64,000 nucleotides of DNA from Chloroflexota bacterium (GCA_030607875.1 JAUWJD010000010.1:26905-90904); one strand, 5' to 3'; counted from the stretch's first letter, positions 1-10,730 are shown. Notes: generated by a model from the sequence alone, not told the origin. Numbers and translations: made by a program.

Positions 1-1651
<1,651 letters not shown>

Positions 1652-1749
1652 AGTTCCCTCCAAAAGTTTATCGCCAAGGGGACAATACCCCTCAACTTGG
1701 CTAGATGGTCGTCCAATTGGCCAACGCCCATCTGTTGGCCGTACCCCAT

Positions 1750-1755
1750 ATTATA
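1750..1755 (-). promoter_or_regulatory. Probable ftsH -10 box with leader hairpin
   Basis: A perfect TATAAT (minus strand) lies about 100 bases upstream of the ftsH GTG. No convincing -35 is seen 17 bases away. Between it and the gene, positions 1719-1740 form a 7-bp stem (GGCCAAC/GTTGGCC) with an 8-base loop in the leader. Inferred from motif match and position only. Confidence 0.4.
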
Positions 1756-1828
1756 CCGCAAACGAGTGCAGGACAGAAATTGTTCCTGCTATCGGCAAGC
1801 CGATGCCCACCACAGCCAAGGGCAACAG

Positions 1829-1850
1829 CAAAAAAGCCGCCTGAAGCGGC
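1829..1850 (-). terminator. Rho-independent terminator after the tRNA cluster
   Basis: On the minus strand a GCCGC/GCGGC stem with a 5-base loop (1836-1850) is followed directly by six T residues. It lies 40 bases past the last tRNA and upstream of ftsH, so it should end the tRNA transcript and separate it from ftsH. Confidence 0.75.
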
Positions 1851-1891
1851 GACTACAAAGAAAGGCTTTGATTCAGGCAAGAACCGGCTAG

Positions 1892-1964
1892 TGGGCCCAC
1901 CTGGATTCGAACCAGGGACAACCCGGTTATGAGCCGGGGGCTCTAACCGCTGAGCTATGGGCCC
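1892..1964 (-). tRNA. tRNA with CAU anticodon (Ile2 or elongator Met)
   Basis: A full cloverleaf of 73 nt can be folded: acceptor GGGCCCA/TGGGCCC, D arm GCTC...GAGC with a short loop, anticodon stem CCCGG/CCGGG around loop CTCATAA, and T arm CCTGG/CCAGG with loop TTCGAAT. Discriminator base is A and no CCA is encoded. CAU anticodons are shared by initiator Met, elongator Met and lysidine-modified Ile2. The short D loop (AGCGGTTA) and acceptor resemble Ile2 tRNAs, but sequence reading alone does not decide. The first acceptor pair is a normal G-C, against the initiator type. Confidence 0.93.
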
Positions 1965-1971
1965 CTCAAGG

Positions 1972-2044
1972 AGCGGGCGACGGGACTCGAACCCGTGACA
2001 ACCTGCTTGGAAGGCAGGGGCTCTGCCAACTGAGCTACACCCGC
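1972..2044 (-). tRNA. tRNA-Gly (TCC)
   Basis: Cloverleaf of 73 nt: acceptor GCGGGTG/CGCCCGC, D arm GCTC/GAGC, anticodon loop CTTCCAA (anticodon TCC), T arm ACGGG/CCCGT with loop TTCGAGT. Discriminator is T and no CCA is encoded. It lies 7 bases upstream of the CAU tRNA on the same strand, so the two are likely cut from one transcript. Confidence 0.96.
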
Positions 2045-2077
2045 ATACACCCACGGTCTACGTCCGACCGCGGGTCG

Positions 2078-2154
<77 letters not shown>

Positions 2155-2506
2155 TCATCACTAAGTATACTCAATTCAGTAGGGTTCGTCAATTCAGCGC
2201 ATTGTTGCATTCTTGCACAGGGCACCTTCGGGTGAGTGTTTGCTTGTGTGGATGTCATAGACTCGGGAGTGCTTTCTCATCTGGGTTCTAGCGAGCAGTG
2301 ACGTTGCAGACAGGCAAGTTGTAGCTCTGAGCTGGACTTTGTCCATTTGTCTCAAGCCGTTACATGTAGTAGCATATCATTAAGCGCACCACAATACATG
2401 GAACCAAAACGGCCAGAAATGGCTTCTGCCTTGACCATAATCTCGAAATGGATAAAGTCCAGCTGAGGCATATGGGTAAGCCTTCTCCAACACTTGAAAA
2501 ACAGTG

Positions 2507-2512
2507 TATAAT
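2507..2512 (+). promoter_or_regulatory. Possible -10 box in the spacer before the hydrolase cassette
   Basis: The 563-base spacer between the tRNA cluster and the first cassette gene has no coding signal. It contains one perfect TATAAT, preceded directly by TG, about 205 bases before the hydrolase ATG. No clear -35 is present at 17 bases. The rest of the spacer holds a dispersed repeat at 2611-2654 and otherwise nothing recognised. Confidence 0.3.
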
Positions 2513-2610
2513 GTCAGGGATACCATGAGCGTTCGACGCTCGAGATGTCGTGACGTCTGCAGAGTACTGCGCCGAAGGTTCCCAAACTCAGGCCGTCGTT
2601 TTCATGTGAC

Positions 2611-2654
2611 AATCGAGCCAAAGAGGTTTAGCAACCTTCGGTGCACGAAGCAGT
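2611..2654 (+). repeat. Dispersed repeat A (copy 1)
   Basis: About 44 bases beginning AATCGAGCCAA and ending GGTGCACGAAGCAGT recur in inverted orientation at 20038-20083 with a few substitutions and a small indel. The end part (TGCACGAAGCAG) also occurs at 60186-60197. It sits in noncoding DNA just before the accessory cassette. Nature unknown. Confidence 0.7.
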
Positions 2655-2717
2655 AGTCCTGGCACGAGTACTGGACTGGTGATTCATCCACAGTGGCCTG
2701 TCCAGGGAGGTGACAGC

Positions 2718-4271
2718 ATGGCACGAAAGACGAAGAAACATGGGATCATCATCATCCACGGTGTTGGCCAGCACGAAAAGTTGGACGTGCTCACCCGCTT
2801 TTCTACAGGTCTGATAGAGACCATGCAGGCCAGGGCAAACAAGCCGGGCGTGGCGATAGCTTCGCCCAAGGAACTCACCTGCCGCGCTGACCTTGACGTG
2901 GGACGTGGAGACAACTACGTTGAGGTCTCCTGGAGGAACGATAAAGCCGTGTTTCGGATCAGGGAGGCGTACTGGCAAAAGGCTTTTCAGCCTCAACCCC
3001 CCTTGCAGGTATGGCGTTGGCTGTGGCAGACGATCACAAGGCTGATGGCCTGGAAAAACAAGGCATGGCTGCGCGCCTTGGGAGCCTTTGCCTTGCTGCT
3101 GCACACTGGGCAGCTTCTCCTGGGCCTCATCGTGCTGCGGCCGCTGCTGAGGTGGCTGGGTCGGCTGTTCTCCTTGCCACCTGCATGGGTTGAGCAAGCC
3201 CCAGGAAGGCTGCGAAGCGCAGCTGAGTTTCTGTTCGCTGCCCAATACCCGATATGGGTTCGACTTCTGGCCGCGCTGCCCGTGGCGTTTCTAGCGTTGG
3301 CGCTGGTGGTTCTTGTAGTGTCCATCCGAGCCATATGGCAGGAACGCGCAATGCCTGCGGGCTGGACGCGGCGTGTCCCCTGGCCCGTAGGGATCGTCGC
3401 CGTAGGGGTGGCTAGCTGGGTATTCCTGGTCTTGCGTCTGGAAACGCTGCTGCGAGGGTGCCCGCTGGGTTTTCCGGGGAGAGACGCGATCGCCGGCTTG
3501 CTTGGCGCGATCAGCAGGTATTTCCAGCAAGATGCCGTGGGCGACGCTGGCGTCTTTGCATCCGATTTGGTGCGAGCTGCCAGCATCAGACGGAAGCTGG
3601 AGGGCCAAGTTCAGTGCTTCTGCGAGGAGGGGTTTGAGAACATCCACATTGTAGGCCACTCTCTAGGGAGCATCGTCACTTTCGAGGTTCTCGCTCGTAC
3701 ACTGCCCAAGAAGCACAGGAAGAGTATCAAGACATTCTTCTCTGTTGGGAGTCCACTCAAAAAGTTCATGTTTCTCCTTGATGATCCCCAGGCGGTCGAG
3801 GATCTGCGCCACAGGTTTGCAGAACAGACCAAGTCCAGAGGATTGTCCCCGCTGGCTGGTAGTTTGGGCAAGCTGTGGGATTCGCTGACAACCGGACTGA
3901 TAGGTCGCACAGTGCGCCGTCCTGGCCATCGCTTTGAGGGACTGCAGATCAACGACATCACGTGGCACAACATCGTTGCTGACTGGGATCTGGCTCCTGA
4001 CACGCTAGAGGATAAGGAGGACATTGACCTGGGCACGGTCGTGGATGTCCCCGTCAGAAGCACTCGAAAACTCGGGGCGCACAGCGGCTATTGGGACAGG
4101 GACTGTGAGACTATGAGATACATACTTGAGGAGATCGACCCAAAGATCTTTGGACAGAAGCTGCACGTCGAGATTCACGGAGAGGCAGAGATAGGGCGCG
4201 GGATAGCCAGAAAGAGGAAGCCCAGCAGGAAAGAGCTGATCCGCTCCTTCGTAGACCAATGGTCTCGCTGA
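2718..4271 (+). CDS. Membrane-associated alpha/beta hydrolase (lipase/esterase-like)
   Basis: A 517-residue protein with a split alpha/beta-hydrolase fold. The N-terminal strand and oxyanion region IIIIHGVGQHEK (10-21) is followed by hydrophobic stretches near 117-140, 181-204 and 223-240 that look like membrane segments. The nucleophile elbow GHSLG then places the catalytic serine at 315. A candidate catalytic histidine is H455 in LGAHSGYW, with aspartates around 422-424. Substrate is not readable; a membrane lipid or acyl ester is plausible. The ATG at 2718 was chosen because GGAGG lies just before it; an upstream in-frame ATG lacks one. First gene of the accessory cassette; the next intact gene follows after a 480-base spacer with a fossil. 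Confidence 0.75.
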   Translation: MARKTKKHGIIIIHGVGQHEKLDVLTRFSTGLIETMQARANKPGVAIASPKELTCRADLDVGRGDNYVEVSWRNDKAVFRIREAYWQKAFQPQPPLQVWRWLWQTITRLMAWKNKAWLRALGAFALLLHTGQLLLGLIVLRPLLRWLGRLFSLPPAWVEQAPGRLRSAAEFLFAAQYPIWVRLLAALPVAFLALALVVLVVSIRAIWQERAMPAGWTRRVPWPVGIVAVGVASWVFLVLRLETLLRGCPLGFPGRDAIAGLLGAISRYFQQDAVGDAGVFASDLVRAASIRRKLEGQVQCFCEEGFENIHIVGHSLGSIVTFEVLARTLPKKHRKSIKTFFSVGSPLKKFMFLLDDPQAVEDLRHRFAEQTKSRGLSPLAGSLGKLWDSLTTGLIGRTVRRPGHRFEGLQINDITWHNIVADWDLAPDTLEDKEDIDLGTVVDVPVRSTRKLGAHSGYWDRDCETMRYILEEIDPKIFGQKLHVEIHGEAEIGRGIARKRKPSRKELIRSFVDQWSR

Positions 4272-4445
4272 TTGCCACACATCTGATGGTGACAACCAGC
4301 CAACTGTGCGACTGCCGCCAGTGGCTCACTCCTGAGCACGAGGTTTCTGCTTCCTGTTGCTAGACCTGCACAGAAGTGAAGGGGTCCAATATGACCCGGA
4401 CACCATCACCACAAGCTCAATCGCCATAGACAGAAGGTGCGCTTC

Positions 4446-4612
4446 ATGAACACCAGACTTCCGCTGATGGTTCAGGATCCGGCCATCGCCCGGCACACTT
4501 TCGAAGAGGGCAAGCGGGTCACGGAGAGCTTTGCGTCGACCCGCAGAAGGAAGAGTTCCCTCGCCATGGCGCGTTCCTCGATGGGCCAGTGCCCAGGCGC
4601 GTGGCCGGCCGG
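4446..4612 (+). pseudogene. Decayed copy of the 5' end of the downstream metalloprotease gene
   Basis: From its ATG this stretch matches the first ~165 bases of the gene at 6064 closely (residues RLPLMVQDPAIAR are shared). A one-base loss near 4538 shifts the frame, and the shifted frame stops at a TAG near 4613. After this point similarity fades. No ribosome binding site is obvious. The spacer from 4272 to 4749 holds nothing else recognised. It is best read as the remnant of a second protease gene, or of a partial duplication, that once preceded the Vps62-like gene. Confidence 0.85.
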
Positions 4613-4749
4613 ATAGGTGCTTCGGTATGGACAAGAGTTGACTTGCGAAACATGGCCAGGTGGACATGCCTCTGGCCGCTTGGCGCATTCGCTGAGCGTG
4701 GGGGATGAGCGTGTGAACAACCTGGCGTCCGAGGGACTTGGGGGACAAC

Positions 4750-6018
4750 ATGAGCGATGACCAGCATCTGAAGCTCGTGAAGACGTACGAGCCCGTGCTA
4801 CTGTTCAGCAAGGATGGGAAAGGTCGAGCAGAGAACTTTTATCCGATGGCAGTAGAGCACTTTGTGCAGGAGTGCGGCCTGTATCGGCGAGGCCGGGGGT
4901 GGCTGCAGCCTCCCGACACAGCTCGACTGGACTACCTCAAGGCATTGAAGGATTCCGAGCAGTGCTTCCTGGCATGCGTGGCTGGGGAGGCAAACGGTAC
5001 CCAGGTGCTGATGCAAGTGTTCGATCAGGGCTATGAGCCCGAGCTTGTCTACCATGGCGACGAGGTGATGCTGCGCCTTACGCTAGGCCTGGACGACGCA
5101 CCAAAGGTAGAAAGCCAGTTCTCCGGGCTGGGTGCCGAGCGGCGGCCGGTTGACATGGACACGCTCGGGAACTGGCTAGGTGCCATCGACGACCAAGACT
5201 TGCAGGCAGAGCTGGAGACCGGTTGGGGTCTGTCCGTCCCCATCACCCGGCTTCAGCGTGACCTGGCCTCTCTCAAGGTCTACCCACGGATGGAGGATGC
5301 CCTGAGGAGGACCGTTGGGTTGGAGCACGTATACTTGTCGGGGCTCAGGGGCGTGGGTGCTTCGCTGCACGAGATGGCCATCAATGAATACAGAGTCTAC
5401 AAGAAGATCAACCCCGTCTACTACTACCACGTAAACACGAGCCAGAGCACAGGGCTCCTGATCCTTCAGTACTGGTTCCTGTACGCCTACAACGACTGGG
5501 GATGGCACGGTGGCCTGAACGACCACGAAGGCGACTGGGAGATGATTGCGGTGCTCCTCAAGGATAAAGACCATCCCGCCTGGGTCGTGTACTCGCAGCA
5601 TCTGTCGAAAGACAGGAAGCACTGGACCGAGCTCAAAGATGCAGCCACAGTGGAGGACTTACGAGAGAGCAAGGGGCCCGTGCGTTGGCAAGAGTCTCAC
5701 CCAGTGGTCTATGTGGGTTGTGGTTCTCATGCGAGCTACTTCCACCGTCGCTCATACCCACACGCCTTGTTCTGGAAAGACCACGCCAAGGGAAACGATC
5801 GCATCGTGGGCCCGGGGACTGGCCAACCCTGGGGTGAGCCGATCAATATCAGGGATGTGTTATGGAATACACAGTTCGGGGGGAGATGGGGTGCGCCATT
5901 CAAACGCCACCTGTGGGTACCTCCCGCGCCTGGCCGGACGGGGCCGAAGGGGCCTGCGCATCAGAGGCGCAAGTGGTCGGACACGGCAGCGTGGGCCAAG
6001 ATTTCCTCAGCAGCTTGA
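4750..6018 (+). CDS. Vps62-related protein
   Basis: A 422-residue protein without signal peptide or clear membrane helix. The C-terminal half carries the pattern typical of the Vps62-related family: YWFLYAYNDW (241-250), then HEGDWE (259-264), then GSHASYF (325-331) with neighbouring histidines and aromatics. The family is known from fungal vacuolar sorting proteins and plant DUF946 proteins; its biochemical role is not established, and bacterial members are often in secreted or conflict-related loci. The N-terminal half is not recognised. ATG 4750 is preferred over a TTG at 4738 because of GGGGGA spacing. It precedes the protease gene by 45 bases and is probably co-transcribed with it. Confidence 0.7.
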   Translation: MSDDQHLKLVKTYEPVLLFSKDGKGRAENFYPMAVEHFVQECGLYRRGRGWLQPPDTARLDYLKALKDSEQCFLACVAGEANGTQVLMQVFDQGYEPELVYHGDEVMLRLTLGLDDAPKVESQFSGLGAERRPVDMDTLGNWLGAIDDQDLQAELETGWGLSVPITRLQRDLASLKVYPRMEDALRRTVGLEHVYLSGLRGVGASLHEMAINEYRVYKKINPVYYYHVNTSQSTGLLILQYWFLYAYNDWGWHGGLNDHEGDWEMIAVLLKDKDHPAWVVYSQHLSKDRKHWTELKDAATVEDLRESKGPVRWQESHPVVYVGCGSHASYFHRRSYPHALFWKDHAKGNDRIVGPGTGQPWGEPINIRDVLWNTQFGGRWGAPFKRHLWVPPAPGRTGPKGPAHQRRKWSDTAAWAKISSAA

Positions 6019-6063
6019 ACAGGTACACGGTTGGTAGGGCAGTGCCAACAAGAGGAGGGCGCG

Positions 6064-7803
6064 ATGAAAATCAGACTTCCGCTGATGGTTCAGGACCCGG
6101 CCATCGCCAGGTACAGTTTGAAGGAGGGCCAGCGGGTCACCGAGAATTTCTACATTGATCCGCAGAAGGGCGAGTTTGCTCGCGATGGCCCGTTCCTCGA
6201 CGGCCCGGTGGCCAAGCGGGTGGCTGTGCTCGACTTTGACCCCGACAGCGGCGATCTGTCGTCTGGCGTTCGCTTCCGGCCCGCCAGCGAATGCCGCAGG
6301 TACCGCGAATACGCCATCGCAGACGAGGAGGACGTGCACGCCGCCGACTTTATCGCCGTAAACGCCTTTGGCACCGTACTCCGCACCATGTACATGTTCG
6401 AAGAGGACGACACCCTGGCCCGGCCGGTAACCTGGGCCTTTGACGCGCCGCAGTTGCTGGTCGTGCCCCGCGCTGGCGAATGGGCCAACGCCTTCTACGA
6501 GCGCGATTCCCACAGCCTGCAGCTCTTCTACTTCCCCAACCCGGAGAAGCCCAAGGAGAAGATCTATACCAGCCTCTCCCGCGACATCGTGGCCCATGAG
6601 ACGGGCCATGCTATCCTGGACGGCATCGTACCCCGCCTTTACGACGCCATCACACCCCAATCCCTGGGCTTGCACGAGGCCATCGCCGACCTGACTGCGG
6701 TGCTGATGGCCTTCCCCAGCCGCGACCTGGCACGGGGCATCCTGCGGCATACTCGAGGCTCCATCCAGGACTCTACCGCCTTCAGCTCGGTCGCCGAGCA
6801 GTTCGGAATGGCCCGCTACAAGGGCGGCTCCCTGCGCAACCTGTTCAATGAGAAGACCCTGGACGACGCGGATCACAGCGAGCCCTACAGCCTCAGCGAG
6901 GTGCTGAGCGGTGCGCTGTACAAAGTGATGACCCAGATTCACGAGGAGCTCAAAGCCAGGTACGCCCACAAACCCAACTACGCGGACAAGCCCGATCCGC
7001 TTTTCTCCGCTTCGGGCGAGGCTCTGGCTGTGGGGAGCAAGTGGTTCAAACGCTTGATCTTCCGCGCTCTGGACTACCTTCCGCCCGCCGAGGTCTCTTT
7101 CAGCGACTATGGACGGGCCATCATCGCCGCCGATCAAGCCGCCTACCCCGACGACACCCAGGAGCGCGAGTGGATCCGCGAAGAGTTCCTGCGCCGCAAA
7201 ATGGTCCCCAATCGGCAAGCGCTGGAGGTACGGACGAACTACGAGCACCAGGCACTACAGGACATCGACCTCGAGACCCTGATCCACAGCGACTGGGCGG
7301 CCTACGAATTCGCCAACCGCCATCGCGAGTTCCTGCGCATTCCGCTCAACCCCGAAGTGACTTTCCACATCAAACCCCGCCTGGTGGTCAAGAGGTTCTA
7401 CTATCACCGCGATAGGGGCAAGGTGCCGGTGGAGGAGTGCCTGTTCAAGGTGTGGTGGGATGCTGCAGAAGCTAATGAGGTTGGCTCCGGGCTGCCTCGC
7501 CGGCGGCAGATCAGCGTTGGCACCACGCTGGTTTTCGGCAAGGATGAAGATACGGGTACGATGCTGGTCCGCGCCCTGTTGACTACCGACCGCAGGGATC
7601 GGCCACAAGAGCAGGACGACCAGCAGAAGGACCGCGACGTGATGCTCCATCGCCTGGTCGACCAGGACCTGCTGCGGTTCGGCAATCTGGCGCTCGGCCC
7701 CGACGGCAAACCGCTGCGCTCGGTGATCGAGGCCAGGACAATGGGCGACCTGATGCGTCTCCACGGCACAGCCCGGATGCTGCACATCGTAGGGGAGGTG
7801 TGA
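6064..7803 (+). CDS. Gluzincin-type zinc metalloprotease
   Basis: A 579-residue protein. The zinc motif HETGH lies at 178-182 and the third ligand is likely E205 in LHEAIADL, the HEXXH...E spacing of gluzincins (thermolysin-like). No signal peptide is visible, so it probably acts in the cytosol or is exported another way. The first 170 residues and the last 250 are not assigned; the C-terminal part could be a target or partner domain. ATG 6064 follows AGGAGGGCG, and the homologous fossil at 4446 begins at the same residue, which supports this start. The next gene starts 2 bases after its stop. Function within the cassette is unknown; processing of a partner is a reasonable guess. Confidence 0.8.
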   Translation: MKIRLPLMVQDPAIARYSLKEGQRVTENFYIDPQKGEFARDGPFLDGPVAKRVAVLDFDPDSGDLSSGVRFRPASECRRYREYAIADEEDVHAADFIAVNAFGTVLRTMYMFEEDDTLARPVTWAFDAPQLLVVPRAGEWANAFYERDSHSLQLFYFPNPEKPKEKIYTSLSRDIVAHETGHAILDGIVPRLYDAITPQSLGLHEAIADLTAVLMAFPSRDLARGILRHTRGSIQDSTAFSSVAEQFGMARYKGGSLRNLFNEKTLDDADHSEPYSLSEVLSGALYKVMTQIHEELKARYAHKPNYADKPDPLFSASGEALAVGSKWFKRLIFRALDYLPPAEVSFSDYGRAIIAADQAAYPDDTQEREWIREEFLRRKMVPNRQALEVRTNYEHQALQDIDLETLIHSDWAAYEFANRHREFLRIPLNPEVTFHIKPRLVVKRFYYHRDRGKVPVEECLFKVWWDAAEANEVGSGLPRRRQISVGTTLVFGKDEDTGTMLVRALLTTDRRDRPQEQDDQQKDRDVMLHRLVDQDLLRFGNLALGPDGKPLRSVIEARTMGDLMRLHGTARMLHIVGEV

Positions 7804-7805
7804 TC

Positions 7806-9071
7806 ATGGATAAACTGAGCGTGCGCGTGTACAACGTCCGCTTCGGCGACGCGGTGCTCATCTCTGTGCCCGACAAGGCTGCCAATGGCAAGACGGTGAC
7901 CCGTCACATCCTCATTGACGTTGGGAACGCCAAAAGCGACCAGGCCGGCGGGGATGAAGACGCCGTCTTTGCACCAGTGGTCAAGGACATCCTCAAGGTG
8001 CTGGATGGGCGCCCGCTGGACCTGTACGTGATGACCCACGAGCACTGGGATCACGTGCAGGGCCTGCCCTACGCAGACGAGAAAGTCTTTCCGGACGCAG
8101 CGCTGAAGGACAAGCTCAAGGTGCGCCACGCCTGGCTCACAGGCTCATCCAAACCCAACTATTACAAGGCCCATCGCAAGGCCAAAAAGGCCCTGGACCA
8201 AGCCACGAGCATCTATGACGCCATCGGGCGCTTCCTGGCGGCGGCCCCAGAGCAGCAGAATCCCTTCATCTATGCCCTGATGCTGAACAACAACCCCAAC
8301 GCCACCGCTTACTACGTTGACCGCCTGCGACAACTCGCGCCGAAGAAGAACACCTGGTACGTCCATCGGCCCAGGCGCGGCCATCCCAAAGACTCCCTGA
8401 AAGGCAAGCATCCCTTCCGCGAGGCACGCTTCGAGATGTGGGCTCCAGAGGAGGACACCGCGGATTACTATCCCCGGTTCCGGCCCATGGCGCTGGGCGT
8501 GATGACCGCCACGGGACCTGGTGAGGCAGCCAGCGCGCAGCCCAGCCTGCTGGCCAATACGCCGCCGGGCGGTGTGGACGCTGGCGTTTTCTACAACCTG
8601 GTTGAAATGCGCCGCTCAGGGTATCTGGACAACCTGCTGGCCATCGACAAGGCCAAGAACAACACCAGCATCGTCTTCCTTCTGGAGTGGCGCGGCTGGA
8701 AACTGCTCTTCACAGGCGACGCGGAGAAGAAAAGCTGGCAGATGATGAACAAGTACAGGCAGCTCGAGGAGGTGCATTTCCTCAAGACCAGCCACCACGG
8801 CAGCCATACCGGAATGCCGCCAGCCAAACTGCTGGACAAGATCCTGCCAGGGAAGAGATCACAGCGGGCGTCGGATGGCAAGCTCCGCCACGCCGTTGTC
8901 TCCACCTACAAAGGCACCTACCCCGGCGTCCCAGACCGGAAGACGCTGCGGGAGCTGAGAAAACGGGGTCGGGTGCATTCCACCGAAGAGCTGAAGGACG
9001 GCGGCTATTTTGAGTTCTCCTTCGCGGGATGGGGCAAGAGGGTTACGGTGCGCAGAGTACGAAAACGTTGA
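7806..9071 (+). CDS. ComEC/Rec2-like metallo-beta-lactamase fold protein
   Basis: A 422-residue soluble protein with the MBL metal site THEHWDH (77-83), then LLFTGDAE and a SHHGSHTG block in the C-terminal half, as in the hydrolase domain of ComEC/Rec2 proteins. The ComEC membrane channel is missing, so this is the stand-alone form often found in conflict-type gene clusters. Family members cleave phosphodiesters in nucleic acids or nucleotides; that role here is inference. It is tightly coupled to the protease gene. ATG 7806 is favoured over GTG 7800 by the AGGGGAGG spacing. A long insert (about 110-260) separates the first metal motif from the rest. Confidence 0.8.
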   Translation: MDKLSVRVYNVRFGDAVLISVPDKAANGKTVTRHILIDVGNAKSDQAGGDEDAVFAPVVKDILKVLDGRPLDLYVMTHEHWDHVQGLPYADEKVFPDAALKDKLKVRHAWLTGSSKPNYYKAHRKAKKALDQATSIYDAIGRFLAAAPEQQNPFIYALMLNNNPNATAYYVDRLRQLAPKKNTWYVHRPRRGHPKDSLKGKHPFREARFEMWAPEEDTADYYPRFRPMALGVMTATGPGEAASAQPSLLANTPPGGVDAGVFYNLVEMRRSGYLDNLLAIDKAKNNTSIVFLLEWRGWKLLFTGDAEKKSWQMMNKYRQLEEVHFLKTSHHGSHTGMPPAKLLDKILPGKRSQRASDGKLRHAVVSTYKGTYPGVPDRKTLRELRKRGRVHSTEELKDGGYFEFSFAGWGKRVTVRRVRKR

Positions 9072-9201
9072 TACTGCGCACTCAACGGCATCCTCTCCGC
9101 AGTTGACGCAAACACGATGGTCAAGGCAGTCCAAATGCCTTGGCCATTGCCGTCGAACTACAATGCCCCCATCAAGGGCTAGAAACCAGTGCCTGAGGGC
9201 C

Positions 9202-9301
9202 GTGTCTCGCGACGCAGGAGTGAGGCGTGTCTCGCGACGCAGGAGTGAGGCCTGTCTCGCGACGCAGGAGTGAGGCCTGTCTCGCGACGCAGGAGTGAGG
9301 C
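9202..9301 (+). repeat. Tandem repeat, four 25-bp units
   Basis: Four units of a 25-base sequence with core TGTCTCGCGACGCAGGAG follow one another with only one base varying (GTGTC or CTGTC). They lie in the 374-base spacer between the MBL gene and the membrane/HEAT gene, which holds no other signal except the ribosome binding site. The TGTCTCGC start resembles the units at 17376, 33628 and 63808. Confidence 0.93.
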
Positions 9302-9445
9302 ACTTCTCAGCATCAGCGAGGGATTTCAATCCTTCGCCTACTTCGCCCACTTGCCCCTGGAAAGGAGGTGCTCTTCGAAAAAGTGAAAACCGCGTCATAG
9401 AGTTATCTGATAACAACCGAACACGTCACTTGAAGGAGGATGATC

Positions 9446-10423
9446 ATGAAACGGCTGATATGGGTCACAATTTGGGTGCTCGTCCTGTCGCTCGCTGTGG
9501 TTGGCATAGCCTACGCCCAAGATGGTGAGACCACCGTGAGCAGCAGCGCAACGAATGTCTCCATCGCAGTGCTTCTAGCGCCCCTCGTGGCTGCAGCGAC
9601 GGCCATTGAGCGCTGCATAGAGGGCATCTTTAACCTGATCGAGGGTGCTATACTCAGTCTCGGCAGCTTTGCCAACCTTGGCGGTGAATACGTCAAGTGG
9701 GCCAAGGAGCAGGCAAAGCGCTATCGCGAGCAGCTCCTCAAGATGAAAGGAGACCCGGTTCAGATCCGCGCCGTGGAGAAGCTGCTCCACGATGCCCAGC
9801 AGCGCCTGCAGGACTGGCTGAAATCGGAACCCTACGTAAGCACAAAGCGAGCTTCTACCCTGGCGCTTGGCATTGTGATGGGGCTGCTCCTGGCATTTGC
9901 GACCAAGTTGAAGATGTTCGCGCTGCTGAACATCGATCTCGTCCCCCCGGGCATGGACATCATCGTCACGGGACTGGTGATCGGAACGGGCTCGGCGCCC
10001 GTCCACTCCCTGATCGGCATTCTGCAGAATACCAAAGACGCAATTGACGAGGCACGAGCCCTGGCCCGAAGCAAGTCCATCGAAGCGATCAAGGATGTCC
10101 TCTATCCCAGCCTGGCCCCGGCTCCAGTTCCTGTTGCAGCACCGGCACCTGCTCCCGCACCTGAGGAGCGAGCGGCCCGGCCAACCATCAGGGGTCTGGC
10201 GCCCACGGAAAGCATCGAGCGCCGGCGGCTGACTGTCGATGCCCTGGGCAAGCTCGAAGACGAGCGGGCAGTAGAGCCGCTTGTTCATGCTCTGGCAGAC
10301 GAGGACGAAGTGGTGCGCACGGAAGCGACCAAGGCCCTCAAGCGGACCAGGAAAAAGCTGGAAATGGAAGGGAGAGCGAGGGAAGTCGAGGCCATGCGCC
10401 TCACCCGGCAGATGCTGGGCTAG
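9446..10423 (+). CDS. Exported membrane protein with C-terminal HEAT-like repeat
   Basis: A 325-residue protein. Residues 1-24 form a signal peptide ending AYA-QD. Two further hydrophobic stretches (about 35-75 and 133-185) suggest membrane association, with a charged helical region between them. A proline/alanine linker (about 222-240) leads to a C-terminal segment with HEAT-type features (ALGKLEDERAVEPLVHAL, ATKAL). Start ATG 9446 follows AAGGAGG with 6-base spacing. It is the last gene of the cassette, after a spacer with tandem repeats, so it may have its own promoter. No family was recognised over the full length; it could be a membrane scaffold for the neighbouring enzymes. Confidence 0.6.
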   Translation: MKRLIWVTIWVLVLSLAVVGIAYAQDGETTVSSSATNVSIAVLLAPLVAAATAIERCIEGIFNLIEGAILSLGSFANLGGEYVKWAKEQAKRYREQLLKMKGDPVQIRAVEKLLHDAQQRLQDWLKSEPYVSTKRASTLALGIVMGLLLAFATKLKMFALLNIDLVPPGMDIIVTGLVIGTGSAPVHSLIGILQNTKDAIDEARALARSKSIEAIKDVLYPSLAPAPVPVAAPAPAPAPEERAARPTIRGLAPTESIERRRLTVDALGKLEDERAVEPLVHALADEDEVVRTEATKALKRTRKKLEMEGRAREVEAMRLTRQMLG

Positions 10424-10657
10424 TGGTGCAACCTGGAAGAGCGGCTGCAGAGTATACCTGACAGCTCTCCAGCAAAGAGCCTGTCGCACGACGGGCTCTC
10501 TGACAACGGACACTGGATCGGACAAACGGACAAGTGCAGCGGGCGTGTGCCAGGTCCGCCGTTCGCCATCGCGTAGCATCTCCGGAGCTACGCCCTGCCT
10601 CGGGACGACAGGGGAGGCACATCCGGAGGCGGCCAATCCCCGCCCAAGTGACGGCGG

Positions 10658-10730
10658 CAGTTCGTGCTCTGCATGTGCTCTGCATGTGCTCTGCATGCCC
10701 CGTGGGCACCCGTGGGCACCTGCGGGCGAC
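10658..10730 (-). repeat. Dispersed repeat B (copy 1, inverted)
   Basis: Read on the minus strand this is GTCGCCCGCAGGTGCCCACG... followed by three copies of the 11-mer ATGCAGAGCAC and then GAACTG. The same string occurs at 20187-20230 with one 11-mer and at 60130-60200 with one and a half. The GTGCCCACGG part is also locally doubled here. Confidence 0.85.

Noticed and set aside
6007..7248. 413-codon minus-strand frame opposite the metalloprotease
   Set aside because: Antisense shadow; the plus strand carries the HEXXH protein with a proper start.
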